Assembly: GCA_958450365.1 (NCBI GenBank)
Contig: CAUEEP010000923.1
Span: 451,501 to 515,500, forward strand
Direction of reading: 5' to 3'
Length of the DNA: 64,000 nt
Source: Mesorhabditis belari
Lineage: Eukaryota; Nematoda; Chromadorea; Rhabditida; Rhabditidae
Program-made: the position numbers and the translations under genes
The notes under the pieces: generated by a model
Seen by the model: only the letters and a program-made list of their open reading frames with translations
Told to the model about the DNA's origin: nothing
The model's database searches: none
Shown here: piece by piece, positions 26,567 through 37,700 of the stretch
How positions within the stretch are numbered: the first letter of the stretch is position 1
Layout of the letters: the number at the start of each line of letters is the position of its first letter

Positions 26567-27049
26567 TCAAACACAATGTGTAGGCGCCAGCGAGTGCCGA
26601 CCTCCCCATTTTGTCCATCGACTCGGTAAAAGCAAATTTTTTTGAGCATTTGGAATGCTTTGAGTTGAGTTCTCTCGTGGATCCATTGTTTCCCATTGGG
26701 CTTCCAGCTGATCCCGATACTCATCGTCCTCATCCAATTCTATCCCTGAAACTTTCTCACTTTGTCACTTTTCTTGGGTTACCTGAAACGCCAAAGATCG
26801 AATTCCGAGCATACATGACAGATGCACGGGCTTTCTGAAATTTTTATTGGGATCATTTGAAAGCCAGCTTTACCTCGCTAATTGTGTGCGAAAGATCTTT
26901 CACTCGACAGCAATGGAATATTAGTAGAACTAAATTTACTCCAACTTTTCTGTTAAACAGTTTGTTTTACCAGATACTGAAAATATACACAAAATCGAGC
27001 ACATGGCTATCGCCAGAAATAACAGAAAAGATGATGGTCGGGTGTCCAT
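26567..27049 (-). CDS. Small single-pass membrane protein, unrecognised
   Basis: Four exons (26971-27049, 26874-26929, 26783-26834, 26567-26745) join in frame to 121 residues. Residues about 8-34 are strongly hydrophobic (SFLLFLAIAMCSILCIFSVS then VLLIFHCC), a signal anchor or cleavable signal. A basic stretch RVKDLSHTISEKARASVMYA and an acidic segment ELDEDDEYRD follow. The ATG is 2 nt after TTTTCAG, suggesting a spliced leader. I do not recognise the family; a hydrophobic helix followed by C-R-V recalls TMIE-type proteins, but the match is too weak to claim. It converges with DCC1, and AATAAA on this strand at 26481-26486 implies overlapping 3' UTRs. Confidence 0.7.
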
Positions 27050-27056
27050 CTCTGAA

Positions 27057-28053
27057 AATGGTTAGCTTTATTTTGAAGTTTGTCGGAAAAGAAAAAATCG
27101 TTTTAACTCACCAAAGCAAATCATTTTGAGGTGTCGAGGAAAATTTTAAAAAGAAAACACGTGCCCAAAAGAAATTCCAATAACTAGCTCCAAATATAAT
27201 ATTCTCCACTCAATTGCGGTGAACGACGAGTGGGTAAAGTAAACACACCAATAGGGCCATTAGACATTTAGAGGGAGTAGGAAGGGAGGACAATAATTTG
27301 CGCTTGAATGCTCGCTCAATAAAACATGGCAAAGAATTTCTGGGTGTTATTGAAGTGAAACCTTTTTTTGGAAAGGGAAAGTTGGACTCCTCCGAATAAC
27401 GACTAGTCATTGGCGTTTGCCCCCGCCGCTTAACGAGATTCGCTCCTCCTTTTTCGGCCACTCAACAACCTAGTGACCCGCCAAACTTGGTCGGCCTTCG
27501 TGAAAAATTTAATTTAGCCCGCTCACTGAATAAGCACACATACGAGAGAGTGAAACAATGTTTTTTGAACCTTAATCGGATAAATCATAAAAAGAAACGC
27601 TGAAACTTGCTGAAGAACTGCTGAAAAATATTTTGGAAGCCTCCACCCCAAAATTGCTTTCCAAAAGTTCTCACGTCAATCGAATTATGGCTTAGGCTCT
27701 TTGTGGCAGATATTCCCAGAAAATTGGAGTTAGGTAGATGTCAAAAGAAAAAAAAAGACCGCTTTACTTGAGCTCTCAATGAAGGAATGAGAAGGGCCCA
27801 GCAATTGTCTTGCCTCGTCCAAAGACTCCACATACCGGAAACGTTTCACTCTCGCAGTGAGGGTTGTCATCCGTAGACGCACAGATTATTCCGTCTATTG
27901 AAAATACATCCATGAATGAATAAGATTTTTATGGAGCATTTCAATTATCAAAAATATACGATTCAAAAAAATAACAACAACAAATGTAAAAAATACCCGT
28001 AAATGACAAGCTAAAACACTAGAACTATGATTAAACAAACTGATTACAAAAAA
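27057..28053. other. Gene-free interval
   Basis: Between the small membrane protein and the TIM22 stop I see no coding exon, RNA gene or clear repeat. An open frame at 27210-27461 (minus) lacks ATG and exon signals. Confidence 0.6.
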
Positions 28054-29086
28054 CTAATGTCCTCTCATCCAATAATCGATGACAGTACTGAAAGCTGCAA
28101 AACCAGCAGCTCCAAATAACGCCGGTTTGATACCTAAAATTTTTCTGATTTATTAAAAATTCAATTGACCCATCGTGAAAATCGTAAATTCTAAAAAACT
28201 GAAAATAACCTGCTCTGTAACCCAACAGGGCTCCGACAATTCCACCGGCATACGTTCCGTTTCTCCAATCACTTTTGGCTCGGACTGTTTCTAATACGCA
28301 TTCGGTACCTAAAGTAAAACAATAATTTTATTTTAGAAACTCTCGATAAATTAAATATTTCCACTTACCTGCAAACATAAGTCCGATTGATCCAAAGTTT
28401 TTTCCGTATGATTTCATTCGCGAGCTCATTTCTTGCCATGTTTCTTTGAGGGTTAACTAAATAATTGAAATTCGAATGTTACAAAAAACACTTTACCGGC
28501 TTTGTTGGATCACCTCCGACCATTGATATTCGAGGATCGACCGAGGCCGTGAACAATCCAAACGCGATTCCCACGCCATAACCGAGCACACCTAAAACAT
28601 TATAGTAAGTTGATAACTTTCTCAACAATTCTTCAAACGAATTTAAAACTTTAATAAGCAAAAAATATAAAACCTGATATCGTGGCTTTTGCAGCGCAGT
28701 TCTCCATTAGGCCTGACATCCAACGTTCCTCTCTTGTCATTTCTGGTAGCGTCAGCATCTAAAATGAATTGAAAATTTTTAGAATATTTAAGACAGACTT
28801 GTTTCGGTTTAATTGGTTGTTTTTCGACATCCCATGGTCTTGATCGTGTTCCAATCATCTGATCCATCATTACACAGTAGGCTGATGGTTGATAGACATA
28901 ATTCTAAAAATTCACGATAATGTACCGGCTACTTTTGAATATCGATATTCAAAAAATTCAATTTTCCAACTTAAAACTCACCTCCAAAGCTTTCGGCGTT
29001 TTCGGTGGCTCCTTTTTTTTCGCAAATGGATTCCCGAATAGATCTTCTAACGCAGTCCCACTACCAAATTTAGGCGGTACTGCCAT
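28054..29086 (-). CDS. timm22: Mitochondrial inner-membrane translocase TIM22
   Basis: Seven exons (28982-29086, 28799-28903, 28674-28758, 28497-28591, 28369-28456, 28210-28308, 28054-28133) give 218 residues. TIM22 is the channel of the carrier translocase that inserts multispanning proteins into the inner mitochondrial membrane. It shows the Tim17/22/23 fold: four glycine-rich helices, with [32 protein letters not shown] then [27 protein letters not shown] and [17 protein letters not shown]. Conserved features include the ENC motif before helix 1 and the loop cysteine in ECVLE. The N-terminal 60 residues are hydrophilic. The ATG follows TTTTAG directly. The TOM6-like stop is only 182 bp upstream, so the two are probably one operon. 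Confidence 0.9.
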
Positions 29087-29197
29087 CTAAAAGCTATTGA
29101 TAGACCCATCAAAATTTGCATCATTTCATCGTGCAAGATAAAAATATTCGTTGGTAAAATTAACCAAGCTTGAAACGATCAGTTGAGCAGAGAAAAT

Positions 29198-29203
29198 TTA
29201 TTA
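29198..29203 (-). terminator. AATAAA polyadenylation signal of the TOM6-like gene
   Basis: AATAAA on the minus strand lies about 66 nt after the TOM6-like stop and about 110 nt before the TIM22 start. This is the classical spacing between the upstream polyadenylation site and the downstream trans-splice site in nematode operons. Confidence 0.55.
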
Positions 29204-29268
29204 AAAACAACGAGATCGCAAACCTAACAAATAACAAAAACGATAAACCTATTATCGCAAAAAAAAAT

Positions 29269-29536
29269 TTAGACCATCGTGGCCCATTCTTGGCTGACCG
29301 ATCTTGCTAGATAGACGCCGACACCAAAAGCGATGATTCCTTTGAATGCAGACCTAAATTTAAGCAAATTAAAAACCAAAAACCTTTCAAGTTTAATTAG
29401 AATATTTAAACAAATTTATGTGTTTTAAAAAAATAAAATCTCACCAATTGAAGGGATCATTGTACAAAGAGTTTACGAGCGTAAATCTTGTATTTAGCGG
29501 TGGAGGAGCTGGTGGACCGGGTTGCATACGAAACAT
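29269..29536 (-). CDS. tomm6: TOM6-like outer-membrane translocase subunit
   Basis: Two exons (29445-29536, 29269-29353) encode 58 residues. The N terminus MFRMQPGPPAPPP is proline-rich. A single predicted C-terminal membrane helix covers KGIIAFGVGVYLARS. TOM6 stabilises the TOM complex, the entry gate of the mitochondrial outer membrane. Small size, a C-terminal helix and the resemblance of FGVGVYLARS to the GxW/YLAR end of animal TOM6 support this, as does its place next to TIM22. The sequence is short, so the family call is moderate. The start exon follows a TTTCAG acceptor 14 nt before ATG. Confidence 0.55.
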
Positions 29537-30063
29537 GGTCGAAGTTGATCCTGAAATGGACAAAACATTATAAAAACGGTGAGTAAATAGAATAAAGTCA
29601 TTGAAAGGTATAAAAAGTAGAAGACTGGGTAAGACTAACCAAACTAAAAGACAAAACAATGCTTGCCATCAATATAACTATTTTAATTTAAAAGATATTC
29701 CATTAAGACACTTGAGTGTTTTTGTAAAATGAAATGTTTAACCTTAAAATGCAAATTTTAAGATTTAAGATTTTAAAAATGTTAGAAAAGCATTTTAAAT
29801 AACTTTTCCCTTTTGGAAACCCCACGAAATACCCCTGGGTTCTGCTCTGAAATTTCTAAAAGTTGTCGTAAAGATCCCGTGCGCATCTCGACACGATTTC
29901 CCTTTGTGCAAACGGTTTACCCAGTGAATACACGTCGTTCACAATTTCTTCTTTCCTGCTATAGTGGCTAGTTACAGCTTGATTTTGCAACTTCTTTGTT
30001 GATATTTACTGTTTTTTTGGAGCTTTTGGCATTTAGAAACCGTTTTCTTCAGGTGAATCAAAA
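29537..30063. promoter_or_regulatory. Divergent promoter region, TOM6-like/TIM22 and coatomer beta
   Basis: About 530 bp separate the divergent start codons. The interval is AT-rich with a GC-richer stretch at 29850-29960. I see no repeat element here, unlike in the other intergenic spaces. No specific factor site is claimed. Confidence 0.5.
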
Positions 30064-33000
30064 ATGGCATCGAGTGAGCTCCCGTGTTACACCCTTATTC
30101 ACGTGCCCAATGATGTCGAGTTGCCGAGCGAAGCACAGTTGAAGGAGAAATTTGAAAAAGGTAATGACTATCTTTGTGTAAGTTTTTAAAGAATAACTGA
30201 AAGTTATTCTTTAAAGGTCTATTGCTTTGCAGCTGAATTTAAGAATTCTCAAAACCACTTTAATTCAAACGTTTAGGCGACGATAAATCGAGATGTGATG
30301 CCTTGAAAAAGTTGATCTACATGATTAACAGCGGAGAAAAGATGAGCCCGGGAATGTTGATGTATGTGATTCGATTCTGTTTGCCGTCAAACGATCACAC
30401 GCTGAAGAAAGTGTTGCTCCTGTTTTGGGAAATTGTGCCAAAGGTTGGCATCTTTCACTCGATGAATTTTATCAGACTTTTAGACGAATCCACAAGGAAA
30501 GTTACTTCACGAGATGATTTTGGTGTGTGATGCTTATCGAAAAGATCTTCAGCATCCAAATGAGTTTGTTCGAGGATCAACATTGAGGTGAGTATGCAGT
30601 GTTTCAGTTTTCGGCTTGTAAAAAAGATTTTTATTTTTGTTATTTAGATTTTTATGCAAGCTGAAAGAGCCAGAGTTGTTGGAACCTTTGATGCCCGCAA
30701 TTCGTTCTTGTCTCGAACATCGTCACTCATATGTCCGACGCAATGCTGTCTGTGCCATATTTACAATCTACCGCAACTTCGAGTTTCTTATTCCCGACGC
30801 GCCGGAGCTTGTTTCTAACTTCCTTGAAGGTGAACAAGATGCCGCGTGCAAGGTAAATTGTCTAAAATAAAATATCTAACTATTTATTTAGCGTAATGCT
30901 TTTATGATGCTTCTTCATGTTGATCAAGCTCGTGCTCTCGATTTTCTTTCCGGGTGCATCGATCAAGTTTGTCATTCTGGAATAGTGAATTATCATTCTT
31001 ATACAGGTGACTCAATTTGGGGATATTCTGCAATTGATCATTGTCGAACTTATCTACAAGGTATTTATTTAATTCAAACACTAAAACAAGTGCATATTAG
31101 GTCTGTCACACAAACCCATCGGAGAGGGCTCGTTTTATCAGATGTGTCTACAATCTTTTGCAATCACAATCACCCGCTGTTCGGTAAAGACTCTTTTTGA
31201 ATCGAAAATATAAAGTGCTATAGTTATGAAGCTGCTGGCACCTTGATCACTCTCTCTCCTGCCGCAGCCGCCATCAAAGCTGCCGCCTCTGCCTACATTG
31301 AATTGATTGTTAAAGAAAGCGATAACAATGTCAAGGTAAAGTATAACTTTGCAGTTTTAACCAATTAATTTTAAGCTTATCGTTCTCGATCGTTTGATGG
31401 AACTCCGTTCAAATGCGGCCAGTGAGCGCGTGCTTCAAGAGCTTGTAATGGACATTCTTCGTGTGCTCTCTTCTCCAGGGTTTGAAGTTCGCAAAAAGAC
31501 TTTGAGCTTGGCACTTGATTTGGTCTCAAGTCGTAATGTTGAAGACATGGTCATGTTCTTGAAAAAGGTTTGCGAAGTTTTGTGAAATTAAGTAATTAGT
31601 ATTGATTTTAGGAAATCAGCAAGACGTCGAATGAATCGGCTGATGATGCAGCTCGTTATCGTCAAGAACTTGTGCGAACGCTTCACACAGCTACAATCAA
31701 ATTTCCTGATGTTGCGAGTCAAATTGTTCCTGGTAAAAATATCTTTATGGCTTTAAGTTTAGCTATTTTTTCAGTTCTTATGGAGTTCCTGTCGGATGAC
31801 AGTGAGTTGGCGGCCGTTTCCGTGGTTGAATTTGTTCGCGAAGCTGTGCATAAATTGCCTCATTTGAAACCAGTGATCGTGCAATCGCTTCAGGTAAGAT
31901 GCTTTTTGTATCAAAAATGTTACTTTAATGCTTTTTAGGAAGGACTGCTTGCTATTCGTAAGCCAAAAATCTTCATGTCAGCTTTATGGATTCTTGGCTC
32001 GTACTGTGATACGACCGAATCTATTAATGAGGTATTTGCACTCGTGAATGAGTCACTACTTACGTTTTAGGTGATGCATTTGGTAAAACAGTCCGTTGGT
32101 GAGCTTCCAATTGTCGATTCGGAGCTGCGACTTCTTGAAGGTGGTGATGAATCAAAAACTGAAGATGTAAAGGCAGCACAGAAGGTTATAGTTTTTTTAT
32201 TACAGCTAACCATTTCTTTTAGACTCAAAAACAACTTGTCACCGCTGATGGAACTTACGCCGCCCAGTCTTCGCTTTCGCAAACGACTCGCACTGGGGAA
32301 GACAATCGCCCACCAATGAGGTTGTTTTAAGAATTCAATTTGTGTTACTCTTACAATTTAGACGTTTTTTGCTTGATGGAGAATTTTTCCTTGGCGCCAC
32401 TCTTTCAACGATTCTCAATAAATTGGCCGAGCGACATGCCAAAATCAACAGAGGTAAAAATAGCATTTATCAATTTCCTTAGAATAGTTTTAGGTAAGCA
32501 AGCTCGTGTGAATGCTTTCAAGGCAGAAATCATGTTCATTCTCTCGTCAGTTGTGAATCTTGGCAAAAGCGGTTTGTCTAAGAACAACATCACCGAAGAT
32601 GATCTTGATCGGTATTGAGTTATTTTTTACTTTATTTATTTCTTATTAGAATGAGCACCACCATCAAAGTTCTCGCAGAAGGGTGCCCTGGAGCTGAAGA
32701 AATTTTCCTTGAAAAATGTCGTGAAAGTCTTGAGGTATCGCCATTTTTATTAGATTAGTTGAACATAATGTTTTTAGATTATGCTTGCTAATAAACACGA
32801 GGAAAAGCAGGAGGAGCAAGATAAGAAAAAGAAAAATCATGTTGAGGTTTGTTTAAGTTTTTATTGTAAATGTATTATCAAAGATTCTAGGTCGATAAGA
32901 CAATTGTCTTCACCCAACTCTCAGCTCGCGCCGATCAAGTAGCCGGAGATAATCTTTTCGATTTGTCCCTTTCACAGGTAATTTTTCTTTGAGTTTTGCT

Positions 33001-34275
33001 AACTTTTGTTAATTGAGGCTCTTGGAACTGCTCCAAAATCATCAAAATTCGACTTCTCTTCCTCGAAATTGGGAAAAGTTATCCAACTTGCTGGTTTCTC
33101 AGACCCAGTCTACGCTGAAGCTTATGTCAATGTTAATCAGTACGATATCGGTGAGTTTTGGGATTTTACAAGTTTACTTTTCGTTTCTTCATTATCTAGC
33201 TGAATTAAACGTAACTAATCGACTCCGAAGAGTGAGAAGACGTGGTGGTCAAATGATTTTTAGTGCGTTACCTGTCCCAAAGAATTCACTTTGCAGTGAT
33301 ACTCATGAACCTTTTTAGGCACAAGATTATTTGTTTTACCCAACTTTAAGTTATCAACTCATTTCGTTTATCTTATTTTAACTTTTCAGTGCTTGATGTG
33401 CTCATCGTGAATCAGACGGCTGACACTTTACAAAACGTTTCCTTGGAGTTATCGACAATGGGAGACTTGAAGCTGGTTGAAAAGCCAACTCCTTGCACTT
33501 TGGCCCCACATGACTTCACCAATATTAAGGTTTGTCTTTTTATTTTGACTCTACTTATTCCAATATGGTTTAGGCAACCATCAAAGTGGCTTCTGCTGAA
33601 AATGGAGTGATCTTCTCGGTGATTTCGTACGATGTTCGCGGTTCTCAATCTGATCGAAACTGCGTTTACCTTCAAGACATCAAGATTGATATTATGGTGA
33701 GTAGGATTTAAATCTGTCCACTTCCAGCATTTCAGGATTACATTGTGCCTGGAACAGTCACCGACACGGAATTCCGTCAAATGTGGAACGACTTTGAATG
33801 GGAAAACAAGGTATTTGATGACATTTAGTGAATTCGTAAAGTGAATTTTACAGGTTACCGTCAATACACCAATCAAGAACTTGCGTGAATTCCTTGGACA
33901 CATTTCAGCGATCACAAACATGCGTTGCTTGACAGGAGATGCAGCTCTAGGTAAGGGTTAAAAAATAAAATAAATTTTTTAAAATTTCAGCTGGCGAATG
34001 CGGCTTTTTGGCGGCCAACTTCTGTGCCCATTCGATATTCGGAGAAGATGCTCTCGCGAATGTTTGCATCGAGAAAGCAAACCCAATTGATGAGGAAAGT
34101 CCAATTCTTGGGCATATTCGAATCCGAGCCAAGAGCCAAGGAATGGCATTAACCCTTGGAGACAAGGTGAGAATATTTTGATTTGTGATTAGATGGAACT
34201 TTTTCTATTTAGATCAATATTGCCCAACGAGAGCGCAAGAAGGGAACCCGCCCCATTGCTCTTGCTGCTGCTTAA
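30064..34275 (+). CDS. copb-1: Coatomer subunit beta (beta-COP)
   Basis: Twenty-six exons join without a frame break to about 963 residues; human beta-COP is 953. The first exons are 30064-30160, 30277-30443, 30484-30587, 30648-30852, 30892-30966, 31007-31060 and 31101-31183; the last four are 33736-33810, 33854-33950, 33991-34166 and 34213-34275. Beta-COP is part of the COPI coat that drives Golgi-to-ER and intra-Golgi vesicle traffic. The adaptin-like N-terminal solenoid is clear ([40 protein letters not shown]). It is followed by a lysine-rich linker ([13 protein letters not shown]), the appendage region ([17 protein letters not shown]) and the C-terminal [20 protein letters not shown]. 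Introns are mostly 40-60 bp; the longest, 239 bp at 33151-33389, has no obvious insertion. Exon 20 begins after the weak acceptor TTGAG. Highly conserved, so confidence is very high. Confidence 0.97.
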
Positions 34276-34791
34276 ACACTTCGTCGAATCGCTAGAAAAT
34301 CTTGTGATTGTAAACATTATGCGGGTGCACATGTGGTTGGTTTATGTTTTATACACTTGTTTTTTTTTGTAGCGTGTTACTATTTATCCTAATTTATTGC
34401 TTTTCTTTTCCTTCTTTGTCTAGCACTCGTTTGTTTTTCTCATTTACCGTGAGCCTATGCGAATTATTTATCGAGTTTCTTCTATAATCCCGTTTTCTAA
34501 TAAGGTCAAATTGTGTGATGTGATAAATTTAAAATTTGAGCATTGTTTTGGTAAAGTTTTTCTGTAAAATTTACAAATTTATTAATGACACTAGAGTTAT
34601 TTATCGACAAGAAGAATTTCTCAAAACAATCACAGGCGTTTATGTACAGCGGCGCAAAAGGAAACATGGAAAGAACGTTTGAATTTTAAGAAGAATGGAA
34701 AGTGAAGCTCATTTTAGTGCACCACTAGGGAGAAAGAGATCGAAAAATTTGAAGATCAAGAGAAATATTAGGATTTTATCGACTTGATACT
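34276..34791. other. Convergent 3' ends of coatomer beta and the synaptotagmin-like gene
   Basis: AT-rich 3'-flanking DNA of both genes. A 25-nt stretch near 34755-34781 (GAAATATTAGGATTTTATCG) recurs at about 36589-36612 inside the synaptotagmin-like gene. Nothing else is seen. Confidence 0.6.
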
Positions 34792-37700
34792 TTACAATAA
34801 ACGTAACGGGATCCAACGTGGGTTAACGGTTTTTTGAGCAAGCAAATCCTTCCACATCCGATCGTTTCGATCACCTGCACCAAACAGTACCTAAAAATTG
34901 CTGCATAGTGGTGTTTTGGGGATCAGTATTACGGTGCTTTTAAAAACTTTTCTCAATTTCTCACCTGTCCGATTAGGCGATGGTTGCCGATTCTGTCGTG
35001 ATCCAAGATGTGAATCTCGACTTGTGAGCTGAAATTGTTGTCAATTTTCATTTCAACCTTTTGATACTTTGATTGAAGTCTAATCAAAACTCATTCTCAC
35101 TTGATCAATTGTGACATCGTACAGCTGAAGTTCAACGCTTCATTCCAAATCGGATTTGCGCTATTCTTACGCACTCCACTTTTTCTCTTTTTCACCATTT
35201 TCCCGTCATAAAGATGGTAAACTTTGGCGACAGCGTCTGGAATTTTTAAAAATTCGAGATTTTCTTTGATTTGCTAACTTTGATGCGTTACTTTTAGCTT
35301 TTTCATTTGTTAATTTGCTGATTTTCTTTTCTAATCTTATATTTTCTGTCTTTTCTTTTCTATTTCTTTCTTTTTTTCTTCTTTTCTTTCTTTCTAATCA
35401 ATTTCCATTACTTACTTGGCAATGCATCTTTGCTGGGAAGACCTTTGGCTTGATGAATGGTGATTGTGAGACGCTCGGCTGAGGGGAGATATTGAATGCC
35501 GACAAAAAGCTCGCCAAGATTCTCACCCTGAAAAGAAATCAGTCTTATTTTCTATCATAATTGGAAATTTAGAATGTCTATTAACCAAGAAAAGATTCTT
35601 TCATTAAACTTAACAATTTAAGTGAAATTTACTGGGACTTTCACGCTTCTCGTTTCTTGTATGCCAATTGCTAGCTATCTGACAACTTATCGCCGTGGCG
35701 CAGTCAGCAGCGCGCTTATCTATGGCCCAAACGGTACGGGTTCGATCCCCCATACAATTTTGACTTTTTTAAGAGCACTTCTCAACCTTTACTTACAGAG
35801 TTGTGCAATTCGATATCGGACCAGAGAATCACGTCATCACTTGGATCAATCGAACTCAAATCGATCGATGTGCTGCCGAGAACCGACGAGGCCGAGCCTG
35901 AATTGGATATTTGATCAGGGGATAAAGGAAATGTTATCTAAAAGTGATCAAATATTCTTGTCGAATACCTATTCTTGTCGAATACCTATTCTTGTCGAAT
36001 ACCTATTCTTGTCGAATACCTATTCTTGTCGAATACCTATTCTTGTCGAATACCTATTCTTGTCGAATACCTATTCTTGTCGAATACCTATTCTTGTCGA
36101 ATACCTATTCTTGTCGAATACCTATTCTTGTCGAATACCTATTCTTGTCGAATACCTATTCTTGTCGAATACCTATTCTTGTCGAATACCTATTCTTGTC
36201 GAATACCTATTCTTGTCGAATACCTATTCTTGTCGAATACCTATTCTTGTCGAATACCTATTCTTGTCGAATACCTATTCTTGTCGAATACCTATTCTTG
36301 TCGAATACCTATTCTTGTCGAATACCTATTCTTGTCGAATACCTATTCTTGTCGCTCCTAACAGTTGCAGGGTGAGACTCTTGTCGAGAAGATCCTCGTA
36401 AGAGACTGGGAATTTGAAGGTTTCTTTGTGAAACGGGGCTCCAGCCACAATTTTACTCGATTGTCTTCTCAGCGTCGTGTCCGAGAGGGAAACCGCCAAC
36501 GAGTACTCGTCCAATTTGATTACATGGCTCACTGGAAAGGGTTTTTTGATCTTAGATATCATTTTTTTACTGTTAATGTTTAATGTTTAAGAAATATTAG
36601 GATTTTATCGACTCGCGAACAAGAATTTACATTTAAAGGACTCGACGAAAGATTACGATCAAACTTGCAAGTGGAAAATGAAATATGTTTTAATTTCAAC
36701 CCAACAAATTGGGCAGCTACGTTTTTCCTTTTTTCCCGTCGCAGTGCGTAGCTGCCCCATTTGTTGGGGTTTGCTTTGAAAATCAAAAGATTCAGCTTTT
36801 TTTCCGCTTAAAAGTCAAGCTTTAAAATTCAGCGGTCTTTTAGAAAACAAATGATTCGTTTCCAGGATCCCTATCCCATAGATTTGCAAAAGTTTCTCTT
36901 TTTAAGCTTTCGATTTTTGGTTTGAAGGTTTTTCGGGGGTTGCTTTTTGGGGGAAGTAATTTAGCCGATCCATCTATCCGTTGACATCAGAATGGATAAA
37001 TTGAGGTCATCCCGGCATTTTCATTTTCCTTTTTCTTTTTCCCGAAATTTTTTCTAAGCGAAATTCTATTTTTGTTTTGAAAGATTTGAAAGGTGAAAAA
37101 GTCGAAATTCGTTTGCTGAAATTTGAGCTTTCTTCAGAATGATGGAGATGAATGATGGAGAAAAAAAAATTGGGAGAAAGGACAAATGCGACCTTTTTTT
37201 TGCGCACCCGGACATTTGCGCACCTTTTTTTCCGCACTTAGCCCATTAGCGCACCTTTTTTCGCGTTTTAAAAAAGCTCTAAAAAGCTAAAAGCTAAAAA
37301 AGCTAATATTAAGCAATTTCTATTCCAAAAGTTGTTTTTCTAGGTAATTTGAGGGCGTAGAATCGAAATTTTGATATATCAGAGCTTGTGGAACCAATTT
37401 GAAAGACAAAACGGCTAGATCAAATTACAGAGAATTGTCGATTTTTCTCTTTGTATAACTCCGTCCGTTTGTTTCCACAAGCTCTGTTATGTCAAAATTT
37501 CGATTCTACGCCCTAAAATTACCTAGAAAAACAACTTTTGGAATAGAAATTGCTTAATATTAGCTTTTTTAGCTTTTAGCTTTTTAGAGCTTTTTTAAAA
37601 CGCGAAAAAAGGTGCGCAAATGTCCGGGTGCGCAAAAAAAAGGTCGCATTTGTCCCACTCCCAAAAATTTCGAAAACGGAATTAAGCGTGAAGTCGTACA

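Noticed and set aside
26611..26838. Plus-strand 75-codon frame after DCC1
   Set aside because: It is antisense to exons of the minus-strand membrane protein, which has a complete splice chain.
27210..27461. 83-codon minus-strand frame
   Set aside because: Begins with a non-ATG codon and has neither acceptor nor partner exon.
33151..33389. Possible extra exon in the long coatomer beta intron (open stretch near 33201-33256)
   Set aside because: Direct joining of 33150 to 33390 gives the conserved [15 protein letters not shown]; an inserted exon would break a conserved region.
35622..36401. Plus-strand 259-codon frame with SNTYSCRIPILVEYLFL repeats
   Set aside because: Translation of the 17-bp array (51 bp per three units); the real gene here is on the minus strand.
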